Below are positions 8,000 to 16,530 of a stretch of DNA of 64,000 bases, in pieces. The translations under genes were made by a program, and so were the position numbers. The number at the start of each line of letters is the position of its first letter. Position 1 is the first letter of the stretch. The notes below the pieces were generated by a model that searched no databases, was not told the DNA's origin, and saw only the letters and a list, made by a program, of their open reading frames with translations. This stretch comes from Granulosicoccus sp964594905 (GTDB lineage: Bacteria > Pseudomonadota > Gammaproteobacteria > Granulosicoccales > Granulosicoccaceae). The stretch is from positions 1 to 64,000 of the forward strand of contig CAZQOI010000008.1 of the NCBI GenBank assembly GCA_964594905.1, written 5' to 3'.

Positions 8000-9904
8000 A
8001 TGGTCAGAGCTATTCGGTGTGAAATTAAAACAATTGTCTGTCGCCAAACGGTCAGTAATGCCGTAGAGGCACAAGCGATATTCACCCGCATGCATTTAAA
8101 TGCAGGTGTTAGCCATTGTCGCGCACTAATAGTCATTGAATCGACAGATGCGATTGAATCGAATCAATGGCAAACATGGATCACTGACCACTATGGCGAC
8201 GATGTCTCAATTGTTAACAACAAGCAGACGTGCGATCGCAGCGACGAACTAACACGACATCTCGGAAATGAGCACGACTTTGTCATTTACGCCCGGGACT
8301 TTGATGCAGGACTTTTTGCCGCAGTGAGCGGAACGGTTCGACGAGGCGGTACGTTTTTCTGGATCACTTCACCATTGGATCAATGGGCAGCATCCTCGCG
8401 TTACGCAAGCCGCTTGCAGCGTTTGTTAAGTGCGATTCCAAACACTGTTTCCGACAACGAAAAGGCTGCCGAAAATTTATCAGAACAGAATCAAATACTG
8501 CTCGAGCTAGTCGAGCTTTACTCGCGCGACGTACCAACGTTATCAGTAATAGAAGGCAAACGCGGACGCGGCAAATCAACTTTGCTCGGACGACTCGCTA
8601 AGACTCTGGCGGCGAAACAAGTTGACTGTCTATTCACCTCCACGTATCGAGGAGGCATAAAAAGTATCGAGAAATATATCGATGAGCCGTCTTTTACTAC
8701 GATAGATCAAGTTCTCGACCAGACCAATATCGACAAAGCACCAGTCTTACTGGTTGATGAAGCGGCAAACATCTCGCTTGAGCTTTTAAAACAATGGACC
8801 CGCCACTACCCAAAGGTAGTTCTCGCGACGACTGTTGAAGGTTATGAGAGCGCCGGTCGAAGTTTCACCATTCGCTTTGCACAATGGCTCGATACCAATC
8901 TACCCGGATGGCATCGTTTCGAACCCCAACTGCCGTGGCGATGGAATCCAGACGATCCACTTGAACAATTCATTGATCAACTGACATTGTCCGCCACGTC
9001 AGCAGATCAAACTGTTGAGCTCGATAGTGCAACTCCTGTTTATTCTGAAGTCACTCAAGATCAATTAGCCAGTGATGAGAACTTACTGAAATCCGTCTAT
9101 GAGTTATTTCGCAAGCACCACTATCAAACCAGCGCGATAGATCTTCAACACTTACTCGACGCGCCCAAAACCAAGATTTTCATTGGATCTGTTTCAGAGC
9201 ATTTGGTAGCCGCGGCTATAGTCGCACTTGAAGGTGAACTGGAAAAATCACTGCACGAAGCCATCGTATCCAGACAACGGCGCCTTACCCATCAACTGCT
9301 GCCCCAACTATTGGCGCAAACCGCAAACCAAACCACGGCCTTGGCAGCACGTTACGCAAGAGTTACACGTATTGCCGTATCTCCTGGCTGGCGGCGCCGA
9401 AAAATCGCATCAGAGCTTTTGCGATTCATCACAACAACGGTGTCAAATAACGTGGATATCATCGGGGCAAGTTTCGGCAACAGCTTCGAGGCTAGAGCCT
9501 TCTGGCACAAAAACGGATACCTCGATATCCATCAGGGATATCGCCCCAACCCGCGCAGTGGCAATCCTTCTCTAGCAGTAGTCAAAGCCCTCGATACGCG
9601 TTTTTCGTCGTTCATTCGTAAGGTCCATCTACACTATCTGGACAACCACCAACCAGGCGAGATCGAAGCATTCGACGAACTCGAAGACCCTTTTTTGACG
9701 GACAGTCGATTGCTTGAACGCTTGGCCAGGGGCGAAAGGCAGGTGCACGAGACCCTCGGCCCCCTAAGAAGATTGATAGGCGCGAGCGACAAAAATGGGA
9801 ACTGGTTAGATAAGCTGTACGAGAACCTTGGTTGCGAAGTGCATGACAGTCAACGGAGTCGCGAGAAAAAACTGCGGCACTGGCTGTCACGGAAAACCAC
9901 TTGA
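8000..9904 (+). CDS. tmcA: tRNA(Met) cytidine acetyltransferase TmcA
   Basis: TmcA uses ATP and acetyl-CoA to make N4-acetylcytidine at the wobble position of elongator tRNA-Met. Domain order matches the family: an N-terminal DUF1726-like part (about 40-160); an RNA-helicase-like module with Walker A EGKRGRGKST (185-194), LLVDEAANI as Walker B and TTVEGYEGAGR-like motif TTVEGYESAGR; a GNAT domain with VTRIAVSPGWRRR near residue 452; and a C-terminal tRNA-binding tail. The length of 634 compares with about 671 in E. coli. The start is uncertain: ATG 8000 has no clear ribosome-binding site, ATG 8090 would also leave all domains intact, and the good Shine-Dalgarno at 7950 serves a different frame. 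Confidence 0.93.
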   Translation: MVRAIRCEIKTIVCRQTVSNAVEAQAIFTRMHLNAGVSHCRALIVIESTDAIESNQWQTWITDHYGDDVSIVNNKQTCDRSDELTRHLGNEHDFVIYARDFDAGLFAAVSGTVRRGGTFFWITSPLDQWAASSRYASRLQRLLSAIPNTVSDNEKAAENLSEQNQILLELVELYSRDVPTLSVIEGKRGRGKSTLLGRLAKTLAAKQVDCLFTSTYRGGIKSIEKYIDEPSFTTIDQVLDQTNIDKAPVLLVDEAANISLELLKQWTRHYPKVVLATTVEGYESAGRSFTIRFAQWLDTNLPGWHRFEPQLPWRWNPDDPLEQFIDQLTLSATSADQTVELDSATPVYSEVTQDQLASDENLLKSVYELFRKHHYQTSAIDLQHLLDAPKTKIFIGSVSEHLVAAAIVALEGELEKSLHEAIVSRQRRLTHQLLPQLLAQTANQTTALAARYARVTRIAVSPGWRRRKIASELLRFITTTVSNNVDIIGASFGNSFEARAFWHKNGYLDIHQGYRPNPRSGNPSLAVVKALDTRFSSFIRKVHLHYLDNHQPGEIEAFDELEDPFLTDSRLLERLARGERQVHETLGPLRRLIGASDKNGNWLDKLYENLGCEVHDSQRSREKKLRHWLSRKTT

Positions 9905-9926
9905 TGCGAAACATCGTAAAAGAACC

Positions 9927-10592
9927 ATGACGACTCGAAACGTAAGCTCCAGAAGACAATTTCTGAAGACTCTGTCAGGCGGTGGCGCTTTGCTACTCGC
10001 CGGCCGCGGCTCTGAATTACTGGCTTATTCCAGCCCTAGCGCCCGCGACTTGGCTGATCGCTATGGCCCACTCACCCGATACAGCATTACCCGCAAAGGG
10101 AAACGCATTGGCACCCATGAAGTGCGATTTACGGAATCGGGCGGAAATCTCAGCGTTGCGGTGGAATCAAAAATCAGAGTCACCGTGATGAAGATTCCGG
10201 TGTTCACGTTCAACTACGTCGGTGAAGAACTCTGGGTCGATGATCAGCTTACCAAAGTGACTGGAACTACAACAGAAAACAAATCTGTCACCGAAGTCGC
10301 AATGCAGAATGATAAAGAAAGCACGAAGCTAGTCACCGCAGCAGGTGTTGAGATTGTTGATCGGCTGTCGTTCGCCAGTAACCACTGGAACTTCAACGTC
10401 ACAGACAGCCAGAGAATATTCAACACGATTACAGGAAAGGCCAGCGTCGTCCATATGCAGGAGTTAGAGCCTAATCACTTCCAGATCAATGGAGAGATTC
10501 AGGCAAACGTCTGGTACGACGATGACAAGCGTTGGAGTCGATTATCGTTTCTGGGTTCTGACGGCAGTCAAATCGACTATCGCATCGAGTAA
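9927..10592 (+). CDS. Tat-exported DUF6134-family protein
   Basis: The 221-residue product starts at ATG 9927, chosen because a twin-arginine signal (SSRRQFLKTL, residues 7-16) followed by a hydrophobic Gly/Leu/Ala stretch then lies at the N-terminus. The mature part is mostly beta-strand and resembles the DUF6134 family, a lipocalin-like/DUF3108-related fold of unknown function. Export by Tat implies that it folds in the cytoplasm or binds a cofactor. It lies 22 bp after tmcA, probably cotranscribed, and faces the DUF3833 gene. No catalytic residues can be assigned. Confidence 0.75.
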   Translation: MTTRNVSSRRQFLKTLSGGGALLLAGRGSELLAYSSPSARDLADRYGPLTRYSITRKGKRIGTHEVRFTESGGNLSVAVESKIRVTVMKIPVFTFNYVGEELWVDDQLTKVTGTTTENKSVTEVAMQNDKESTKLVTAAGVEIVDRLSFASNHWNFNVTDSQRIFNTITGKASVVHMQELEPNHFQINGEIQANVWYDDDKRWSRLSFLGSDGSQIDYRIE

Positions 10593-10616
10593 TTTTAAGA
10601 TTTCGTAGAGAACAGA

Positions 10617-11219
10617 TCAGGCTGCTTTAGACGTTACGCTCTGATTGATCAATACATCACTACACATTTGGGACCCATCGTGGCGAGTGTATTGTGTTGA
10701 CACAGTACCGATTCGAATACCCCATTTGTAGACCTGCGTAATATTGTGCAAACTACCATCTGGCTGTAGCAACATGAAGTCTTTCATGGCAAGGACCCAT
10801 TCTTTGTCCTCTTCTATCAACACTCGCATGGTGTACTCCATCGCAAGCGTATTGCCGCTTAATTTGCCAGTGGCATCGCCAACCAGGGAATCAGAGCTTG
10901 CTGAGAATTCCCCACCGGGTCCAATATCGATCGTCCAAACACGGGTCTCGAGTACGTCATCTGAGTAATAGAGCGTTTCATCCAGCTCCAGCTTGCCATC
11001 CTTATCTGTTCCAATAAAGTCGCCACAGAAATGACGACGCGGTCTGCCGATTCGATCGGAAAACCAACCAGAGGCACGAGTGTGGCCCTGAAAGTATTCG
11101 CGGAAATCGAAAGTAGGTGATTCTCGCTCTAGGTCTTGGAGTGTCATGCTGGAGCAACCGCCAATTAAGCTGAAAACCACGCCAAAAAGGATTGGTTTAA
11201 AGAGTTTTATCCCGGCCAT
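10617..11219 (-). CDS. DUF3833 family lipoprotein
   Basis: The product has a lipoprotein signal with lipobox LIGGCSS (Cys22) and the DUF3833 pattern: a W-F-S-D-R-x-G block, GDFIGTDKDG, and a C-terminal W-G-x-x-I-G-T-V. The beta-rich mature part of about 175 residues is probably periplasmic or attached to a membrane surface. The function is unknown. DUF3833 genes regularly accompany the cyclopropane synthase-like, DUF1365 and FAD-oxidoreductase genes found immediately upstream here, which points to a role in modifying or placing unusual lipids. It is the last gene of that leftward operon, 81 bp after the methyltransferase gene. Confidence 0.88.
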   Translation of the reverse strand: MAGIKLFKPILFGVVFSLIGGCSSMTLQDLERESPTFDFREYFQGHTRASGWFSDRIGRPRRHFCGDFIGTDKDGKLELDETLYYSDDVLETRVWTIDIGPGGEFSASSDSLVGDATGKLSGNTLAMEYTMRVLIEEDKEWVLAMKDFMLLQPDGSLHNITQVYKWGIRIGTVSTQYTRHDGSQMCSDVLINQSVTSKAA

Positions 11220-11300
11220 TTGATATATTCGCCGTGTTTACATCCATTACGGTTGCGCCCGAAATACAGATCAATGCGAATTGTAAATTAGTTAGTTTTG

Positions 11301-12557
11301 TTACCGCTTAGACAAAACCAACTGACCAACATCGGTACGTCCAAAACGAAATCCCGCTTCACAATAGTTCAGATAGTATCGCCACATGCGCATAAATCGC
11401 TCATCAAAGCCTTGCGCACGAACATCGCGAGAGACTGCTTCAAAGCGCTCACGCCAGTCTCTCAAGGTGTCCGCATAACTTTCACCAAACCATTGTGAAT
11501 GGACAAGCTCGAAGCCAGCCTCATCGATCAAAGCGCGAAGTTGAGTTCGCGTTGGCAACATGCCACCTGGAAATATATAACGCTGAATGAAGTCAGGATT
11601 GTCGCGGTAGTCGTCGAAGAAGTCTTCAAGAATCGTGATGATCTGAAGTACAGCCGTACCGCCTTGTTCGAGTAGTTCATGAATTTTGTGGAAATAGGCT
11701 TTCCAATACTGCTCACCGACCGCTTCAAACATTTCGATAGAGACAACGTGATCAAACTTCCCGTTTACATCTCGGTAGTCTTGAAATTGAAAAAGTGTTC
11801 GCCCTGAATCAGACAACTCCAGTTCATTTACCTGATTGTGCTCTTTCGCGAAGTCGAGTTGCTCGCTTGACAAGGAAATCGCCGTTACATCACAAGCGTT
11901 ATGCTTAGCCAGATACTTAGCCACCGCACCCCAACCACAACCAATCTCCAGCACTCTGGCACCACGTTTGGGGTTCAGTAAACGACTTATGTTTTTGAGC
12001 TTTTTCTGCTGAGCAACTTCAAGCGTGTCGTCAGCATCGTAGATGCCAGAGGAGTAACTCATGCTATGGTCTAGCCAGAGCGAATAAAAGTCGTTTCCAA
12101 GATCATAGTGATAAGCAATATTACGCCGGCTACCCTTTTTGGAATTTTCGTTTTGTCCATGCTGGCGGTTATTAAAAAAACGTGCAACACGACTACCGCG
12201 AGTCACTCTATCAATATCGCTCTCGTTGTTGATACTCAGCCTGAACAAATTTCCCAGACTATCGGTAGACCAGTCTCCGTCCAGATAGCTCTCTGCGAAT
12301 CCAACCTGGCCATTGAGCATTAACTGTCTTATGGGTCTGAAGTTTTTTAGCAGGATATGGGCGTTTTCTTCGAGCGTATCAGAACGAGTTCCGTGCTGGG
12401 TGGTATGACCATCAGGCCAGGTGATGCTCAGTTGACCTGTAGATATCGCATCGAGCACACGATCAAATTTCTGCCCAATCAAACTGCTGAAAAGGTTTTG
12501 CAGTCGATAATGAATGGGCAAGCGCGGCCGCAGAGATTCGCTATTGAAATCGGACAT
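11301..12557 (-). CDS. Cyclopropane-fatty-acid synthase family SAM methyltransferase
   Basis: The 418-residue enzyme belongs to the CFA synthase family, which methylates double bonds of phospholipid acyl chains using S-adenosylmethionine. Visible features are an N-terminal lipid-binding domain, the family motif HYDLGNDFY (150-158), the SAM-binding motif VLEIGCGWG (202-210), and conserved FIQRYIFPGG and CEAGF stretches. It lies in an operon with an FAD oxidoreductase and DUF1365, facing an ECF sigma/ChrR pair. In Rhodobacter related genes under RpoE/ChrR control serve the singlet-oxygen response and methylated or furan fatty acids. It may therefore make a methylated fatty acid rather than a plain cyclopropane; this is inference from context. 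Confidence 0.92.
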   Translation of the reverse strand: MSDFNSESLRPRLPIHYRLQNLFSSLIGQKFDRVLDAISTGQLSITWPDGHTTQHGTRSDTLEENAHILLKNFRPIRQLMLNGQVGFAESYLDGDWSTDSLGNLFRLSINNESDIDRVTRGSRVARFFNNRQHGQNENSKKGSRRNIAYHYDLGNDFYSLWLDHSMSYSSGIYDADDTLEVAQQKKLKNISRLLNPKRGARVLEIGCGWGAVAKYLAKHNACDVTAISLSSEQLDFAKEHNQVNELELSDSGRTLFQFQDYRDVNGKFDHVVSIEMFEAVGEQYWKAYFHKIHELLEQGGTAVLQIITILEDFFDDYRDNPDFIQRYIFPGGMLPTRTQLRALIDEAGFELVHSQWFGESYADTLRDWRERFEAVSRDVRAQGFDERFMRMWRYYLNYCEAGFRFGRTDVGQLVLSKR

Positions 12558-12569
12558 GATTTATTGTTG

Positions 12570-13319
12570 TTATTGGTTTAATTTGGGTTGATGGGAGAAA
12601 AAGGGAACTCGCTTAATCCATAATCGCAAGGCTTCCCAATGAATACCAATAATAACTTTGAAGCTCATCAAAGGCAGAGCCAGAAACTCACGCATCAATG
12701 TAGAACTCGTCAAAGGTTTGCGCGTCGCCGAATAACTTGCTGTTATGAGCACTCCTTCTTCATCGCTCGCCTTGATCACAATGACCTGTTTCTCATCTGG
12801 CACGTTCAAACGAAATTCATAACTCATGTCCATGTGTGCAAAAGGTGAAACAAACAGAGCTTTGTCAGCCTGCTGATGAATCCAGTCATCGGAATCTGTG
12901 GGCACTGGAAGTACATAAGCATGCCGCTCACCAAACGTATTGTGAACTTCATGTATGACTGCGAATACTTCACCCTCTTTGTTAAAACAGTAAAAAAGAC
13001 TCAGAGGATTAAAAACATACCCTAAAACACGAGGGTAACAACTCAGCATAATTGTATTGGCTGTTTCGTCAAATCCATTGTCGGTTAACAGGCGCTCAAT
13101 ATAACCACGTAAAGGTTCCTGCTCACTTTCTCCAAAATCCTTGTCATGAAAACCTAAAAGATTCCAACGATTGTGTGAGAACAGCCAGAAACGCGACGCA
13201 AAGCCGGGCAATTCATCCAGGTTAAGCAGCAAAGTAAAAACGCGGTAGCGCAAACGGTGCTCTCGAGGACGTTTGCGTCGATGAAATACATCACCCACAT
13301 AAAGCGCACTTGTGGTCAC
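12570..13319 (-). CDS. DUF1365 family protein
   Basis: The 249-residue product matches DUF1365 along its length. It opens with LYVGDVFHRRKRP, followed by HRLRYRVFTLLLNLDEL, FHDKDFG and the conserved YPRVLGYVFNPLSLFYC. It carries HMDMSYEF near residue 160. DUF1365 proteins are of unknown enzymatic function but are nearly always encoded beside an FAD-dependent oxidoreductase and a CFA-type methyltransferase, as here. Its start overlaps the stop of the oxidoreductase gene by four bases, so the two are translationally coupled. A role in oxidising or handling modified fatty acyl chains is the best guess. Confidence 0.9.
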   Translation of the reverse strand: MTTSALYVGDVFHRRKRPREHRLRYRVFTLLLNLDELPGFASRFWLFSHNRWNLLGFHDKDFGESEQEPLRGYIERLLTDNGFDETANTIMLSCYPRVLGYVFNPLSLFYCFNKEGEVFAVIHEVHNTFGERHAYVLPVPTDSDDWIHQQADKALFVSPFAHMDMSYEFRLNVPDEKQVIVIKASDEEGVLITASYSATRKPLTSSTLMREFLALPLMSFKVIIGIHWEALRLWIKRVPFFSHQPKLNQ

Positions 13320-14653
13320 GCAGCTACCACCTGAAGTGTTCGAGAAGCTTCAATGACAATTCGGCCCGACGGATTATTAACCGTCCATGGTCTTGCAACA
13401 CCGCCAAGCTGCTCTGCAACCGCGAACCCCGCTTGCATTGCATCTTCGTGAAACCCCGCTCCAAAATAGCTGCCACAGAACCAGGTTCGGCGCTGGCCCT
13501 GCAACGACCAAAGCTGTTGTTGCGCCTCCCAGGTTTCGTTGGTAAAAATTGGATGTTCATAAACCTGAGAACGCAAAATCGTGTTTTCTTTCGGTGGCTG
13601 ATCGGGGTTCAATGTGACGATGTACTGAGTTTCTGAATCGATATTCTGTAATCGGTTCATCCAATAGCTTACGGACACGGGAGCTGAGGTACCCATACCC
13701 CTGTCAACATAATTCCAGCTACACCAGGCGTGTTTGCGTTTAGGCAAATAACTCGTATCAGTGTGGAGAATGGCAAGGTTGGAGTCATAGGCAAATGGTG
13801 ACAACAATTCATGCTCTTGCTTGCTAGCGTCATCAAGAAAAGCAAGTGCCTGGTCAGCGTGAGTAGCGATTACCACATGGTCTGCCCTGAGGTGCTGCCC
13901 ATCACGAGCGTAAATATCAACACCATCTGATTGACGTTCGATACGATTCACATGAAAGTTGGTAGTGATGTTCTCGGACCCTATCGCGCTCTCAACCGCT
14001 TTAACATAGGAATGCGATCCATTTGTTACGGTGCGCCACTGCGGCCTGTTGGAAATTTTCAGAAGCCCATGGTTGTCACAGAAACGAATAAAAGCTGCTG
14101 CCGGGTACTCGAGCATCTGTTTTCTGGAAGTCGACCAAACGGCAGCACCAAATGGCAGCAAGTGATCCTGCAAAAATTCATCGGAGTATTGGTTTCGAGT
14201 CAGGAAATCACCAAGGGTTTCATTTGAGTCATCGCTGATAGTCGCAGGCGCTTCACGATAAAAACGCAGAAGATCGCGCAGCATTCGCCAAAACCGCGGT
14301 TTCAGTAGTAAACCAGGCTGAGCTAGTAAACCAAGCAATGGACCACCAGCGTATTCGAAATTACCGTTATCGCGAGACACCGCAAAAGACATTTCACTGT
14401 CCTCTGTCTCGACCTGCATAAGGTCGAACCAGGCAGTCAAATTCGGATAACAAGGTTCGTTGTAGACGATGAAACCTGTATCGATGCAGAGACCGTCAGC
14501 GCCGGCAATCTCGGCGGTGTGGGCGTGCCCCCCCAAGCGGTCATCTTTCTCTAGTAAAGTTACCTTATGGTTTTTCGACAAGAGCCAAGCTGCGGCGAGC
14601 CCCGCCGCGCCGCTGCCAACCACGGCGATGTGTGAGTCTCTGGCGGTCAACAT
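13316..14653 (-). CDS. FAD-dependent oxidoreductase (amine oxidase/desaturase-like)
   Basis: The 445-residue flavoprotein starts with a Rossmann FAD-binding motif, VVGSGAAGLAAAW (residues 11-23), followed by LLEKDDRLGGHAHT, typical of the phytoene desaturase/amine oxidase superfamily. The C-terminal FAD contact is expected around WFCGSYFGAGFHEDAMQAG. It is the first gene of a leftward four-gene operon with DUF1365, a CFA-like methyltransferase and DUF3833. Homologues in this arrangement have been linked to desaturation of acyl chains under ECF sigma control. The true substrate is not visible from sequence. A possible ECF-type promoter lies 40-67 bp upstream. Confidence 0.9.
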   Translation of the reverse strand: MLTARDSHIAVVGSGAAGLAAAWLLSKNHKVTLLEKDDRLGGHAHTAEIAGADGLCIDTGFIVYNEPCYPNLTAWFDLMQVETEDSEMSFAVSRDNGNFEYAGGPLLGLLAQPGLLLKPRFWRMLRDLLRFYREAPATISDDSNETLGDFLTRNQYSDEFLQDHLLPFGAAVWSTSRKQMLEYPAAAFIRFCDNHGLLKISNRPQWRTVTNGSHSYVKAVESAIGSENITTNFHVNRIERQSDGVDIYARDGQHLRADHVVIATHADQALAFLDDASKQEHELLSPFAYDSNLAILHTDTSYLPKRKHAWCSWNYVDRGMGTSAPVSVSYWMNRLQNIDSETQYIVTLNPDQPPKENTILRSQVYEHPIFTNETWEAQQQLWSLQGQRRTWFCGSYFGAGFHEDAMQAGFAVAEQLGGVARPWTVNNPSGRIVIEASRTLQVVAA

Positions 14654-14692
14654 GTCATCAAGTCTACTCTATCGGGCCCAAATACTGAGTTG

Positions 14693-14720
14693 CTACGAAG
14701 ATCACACCTCAGGCGGATCA
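14693..14720 (-). promoter_or_regulatory. Candidate ECF sigma promoter for the leftward lipid operon
   Basis: On the minus strand TGATCC (14720-14715) is followed after 16 bases by TCGTAG (14698-14693). TGATC-type -35 and CGTA-like -10 elements are what I recall for the RpoE/ChrR group (ECF11). The position, 40 bp from the oxidoreductase start codon and next to the sigma gene, suits autogenous control of the divergent operon. The pattern was read by eye only. Confidence 0.45.
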
Positions 14721-14772
14721 ATCCCACTCCAACAGATCCAGACAGCCCGGCTGTGCGTACCCCCCTGTAATT

Positions 14773-15402
14773 ATGGAAGCAGTCGTGTCAACTGAGTCGA
14801 AATCTGACGCAAAGGACGGTTCTACCGCCTCTGCCAGCGCACAGCTACGTCAACGCATGGGTAACAACCTGATGGCAATCGGTAGCCAACAGGATGAAGC
14901 CGCGTTTGCCGATGTCTACGGCTACTACGGTGGTCGGGTCAAGTCGTTCCTGATGGGAAAAGGTATGGCCGAACAGATCGCCGAGGAATTGACGCAGGAA
15001 ATCATGCTCACCGTTTGGCGAAGGGCAATCAGTTACGACCCCAAAAAAGCGGCGGCTAGTACCTGGATATTCACGATTGCGAGAAATCGCAGAATAGATT
15101 ACCTCAGAGGCAATTCCCGGATCGAAGTCGAGCTTGATGACGAAATGCTCGATATCGAGACAACGGAAGAAGACACGCAAGCAAAGTATGTCAGTGACGC
15201 CCAAGACGCTGACAAACTCAAAGACGCTCTAGCGGCTTTGCCACAAGAACAGCAGCAGGTCATGCACCTGTCATATTTTAGAGGTCAGTCGCACGGCGCT
15301 ATCGCCGCTTGGCTGGATCTTCCAATTGGAACTGTTAAATCCCGCATTCGACTGGCCATGCAAGCCATGCGAACGCACCTTCAGAACGAGTCAGCAACAT
15401 GA
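14773..15402 (+). CDS. ECF sigma factor of the RpoE/ChrR (ECF11-like) group
   Basis: The 209-residue protein has sigma region 2 (about 48-112, with LTQEIMLTVWRRA and TWIFTIARNRRIDYLRG) and region 4 (about 148-200, with HGAIAAWLDLPIGTVKSRI as helix-turn-helix). The two are joined by an acidic linker, and regions 1 and 3 are absent. It directs RNA polymerase to stress genes. The next gene encodes a ChrR-type zinc anti-sigma factor overlapping by four bases (ATGA), which identifies the pair as the singlet-oxygen/organic-peroxide type known from Rhodobacter. The N-terminal extension of about 25 residues is polar and low-complexity. Expected targets include the divergent lipid operon. Confidence 0.93.
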   Translation: MEAVVSTESKSDAKDGSTASASAQLRQRMGNNLMAIGSQQDEAAFADVYGYYGGRVKSFLMGKGMAEQIAEELTQEIMLTVWRRAISYDPKKAAASTWIFTIARNRRIDYLRGNSRIEVELDDEMLDIETTEEDTQAKYVSDAQDADKLKDALAALPQEQQQVMHLSYFRGQSHGAIAAWLDLPIGTVKSRIRLAMQAMRTHLQNESAT

Positions 15403-16049
15403 GTATTTCGCATCACCTAACCGACGAAACCCTGTTGGATTACGCCGCTGGTAGTCTCAGCGAATCCATGGAAACCCTGGTTGCCTGTCATTTGACTGTC
15501 TGTCACCACTGCCGCGCGCGTGCAGAGTTCGCCGACAGCGTTGGCGGCAGCCTGCTCGATAACGGCGAAGCCACTGCTGTGACTACCGCTGTTGGCGACG
15601 TCTTGCAGAGGGCGAAAATGACTCAGCCCAGCGCCACGGTCTTCAAGGAAAAACCAGTCGTAAGCGACGTTCCTCGACCGCTGGGTCGCCTGCTACCCAG
15701 CAGGCTTGAAGAGCTGGACTGGAAACGTATGGCGCCTGGTATCAAGCAACACAATCTGACTGACAAGCACCGCCGTGAGGGCGCGTTCAAGTTATTGCAT
15801 CTGTCACCGGGTGTCGTGTTGAGTGCTCATTCGCACAATGACCGCGAGCTCACCTATGTCGTCAAGGGTTCCTATCAGGATGAAATCGGGCGTTTCAAGG
15901 CTGGTGATATCGCTGATCTTGACAACCATGATGTCCACCAACCCGTTGTGGACACCGATGAGCCCTGTATTGCCTTGATTGCTACGCATTCTCCGGTTAG
16001 ATTTCAGGGAATGCTTGGCAAGATAATCCAGCCCTTTGTCGGAATCTAA
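15399..16049 (+). CDS. chrR: ChrR-type zinc-binding anti-sigma factor with cupin domain
   Basis: The 216-residue protein keeps both metal sites of Rhodobacter ChrR. The N-terminal anti-sigma domain has H6, H31, C35 and C38 (the latter three as H-x3-C-x2-C), which bind zinc and hold the sigma factor. The C-terminal cupin domain has H144, H146, E150 and H180, the same spacing as the ChrR cupin ligands with a shift of three residues. The anti-sigma domain sequesters the ECF factor; the cupin is needed to release it on singlet oxygen stress. The start overlaps the sigma stop by four bases. The stop lies inside the proposed start region of the DUF4442 gene. Confidence 0.93.
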   Translation: MSISHHLTDETLLDYAAGSLSESMETLVACHLTVCHHCRARAEFADSVGGSLLDNGEATAVTTAVGDVLQRAKMTQPSATVFKEKPVVSDVPRPLGRLLPSRLEELDWKRMAPGIKQHNLTDKHRREGAFKLLHLSPGVVLSAHSHNDRELTYVVKGSYQDEIGRFKAGDIADLDNHDVHQPVVDTDEPCIALIATHSPVRFQGMLGKIIQPFVGI

Positions 16050-16530
16050 TAAGAACGCATCTGCATCTGTCGGAGAAACCCTGCTGACCTGGTGGGGAAG
16101 ATTGTCTCCACTACCGGGAGGAAACAGGCTGTTCAGCCTGTTGGTTGGAATCATTATCCCCTACACGGGATCGATGCGTTCTCGCGTCTTGAAGCTGACA
16201 CCGGGACACTCGCAGGTACTACTCAAGGAAAGGCGACGGGTCCGCAATCATCTGAAGTCTGTGCATGCCATTGCGCTGGCCAATGTGGCTGAGTTTTCAA
16301 CGGGAATAGCCGTTCTCTCCGGCATGCCAAGTGGCTACAACGGAATACTGGTCAAGCTGACCATCGATTATGTGAAAAAAGCACGCGGGGATCTCATCGC
16401 CGAATGTAAAACCGCATTACCTGAGTATCAGGAGAAAACCGAGGTTCCCGTGCTAACCGAGATTCGCGATGCGAGTGGCGATGTAGTTTGCACAGCTACT
16501 GCCACATGGTTAATAGGACCAAGACCATGA
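16036..16530 (+). CDS. DUF4442 family (hotdog-fold, thioesterase-like) protein
   Basis: The product of up to 164 residues matches DUF4442, a hotdog-fold group related to acyl-CoA thioesterases (YiiD C-terminal type). Recognisable parts are IPYTGSMRSRVL near residue 40, a R-R-R-V-R-N-H-L-K-S-V-H-A segment, and the helix NVAEFSTGIAVLSG. TTG at 16036, overlapping the chrR stop by 14 bases, gives the longest frame; no ATG precedes the conserved part, so the start is uncertain. It ends in an ATGA overlap with the next gene. Position in the sigma/chrR operon suggests a role in acyl-chain turnover under the same stress. Confidence 0.75.
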   Translation: MSESNKNASASVGETLLTWWGRLSPLPGGNRLFSLLVGIIIPYTGSMRSRVLKLTPGHSQVLLKERRRVRNHLKSVHAIALANVAEFSTGIAVLSGMPSGYNGILVKLTIDYVKKARGDLIAECKTALPEYQEKTEVPVLTEIRDASGDVVCTATATWLIGPRP

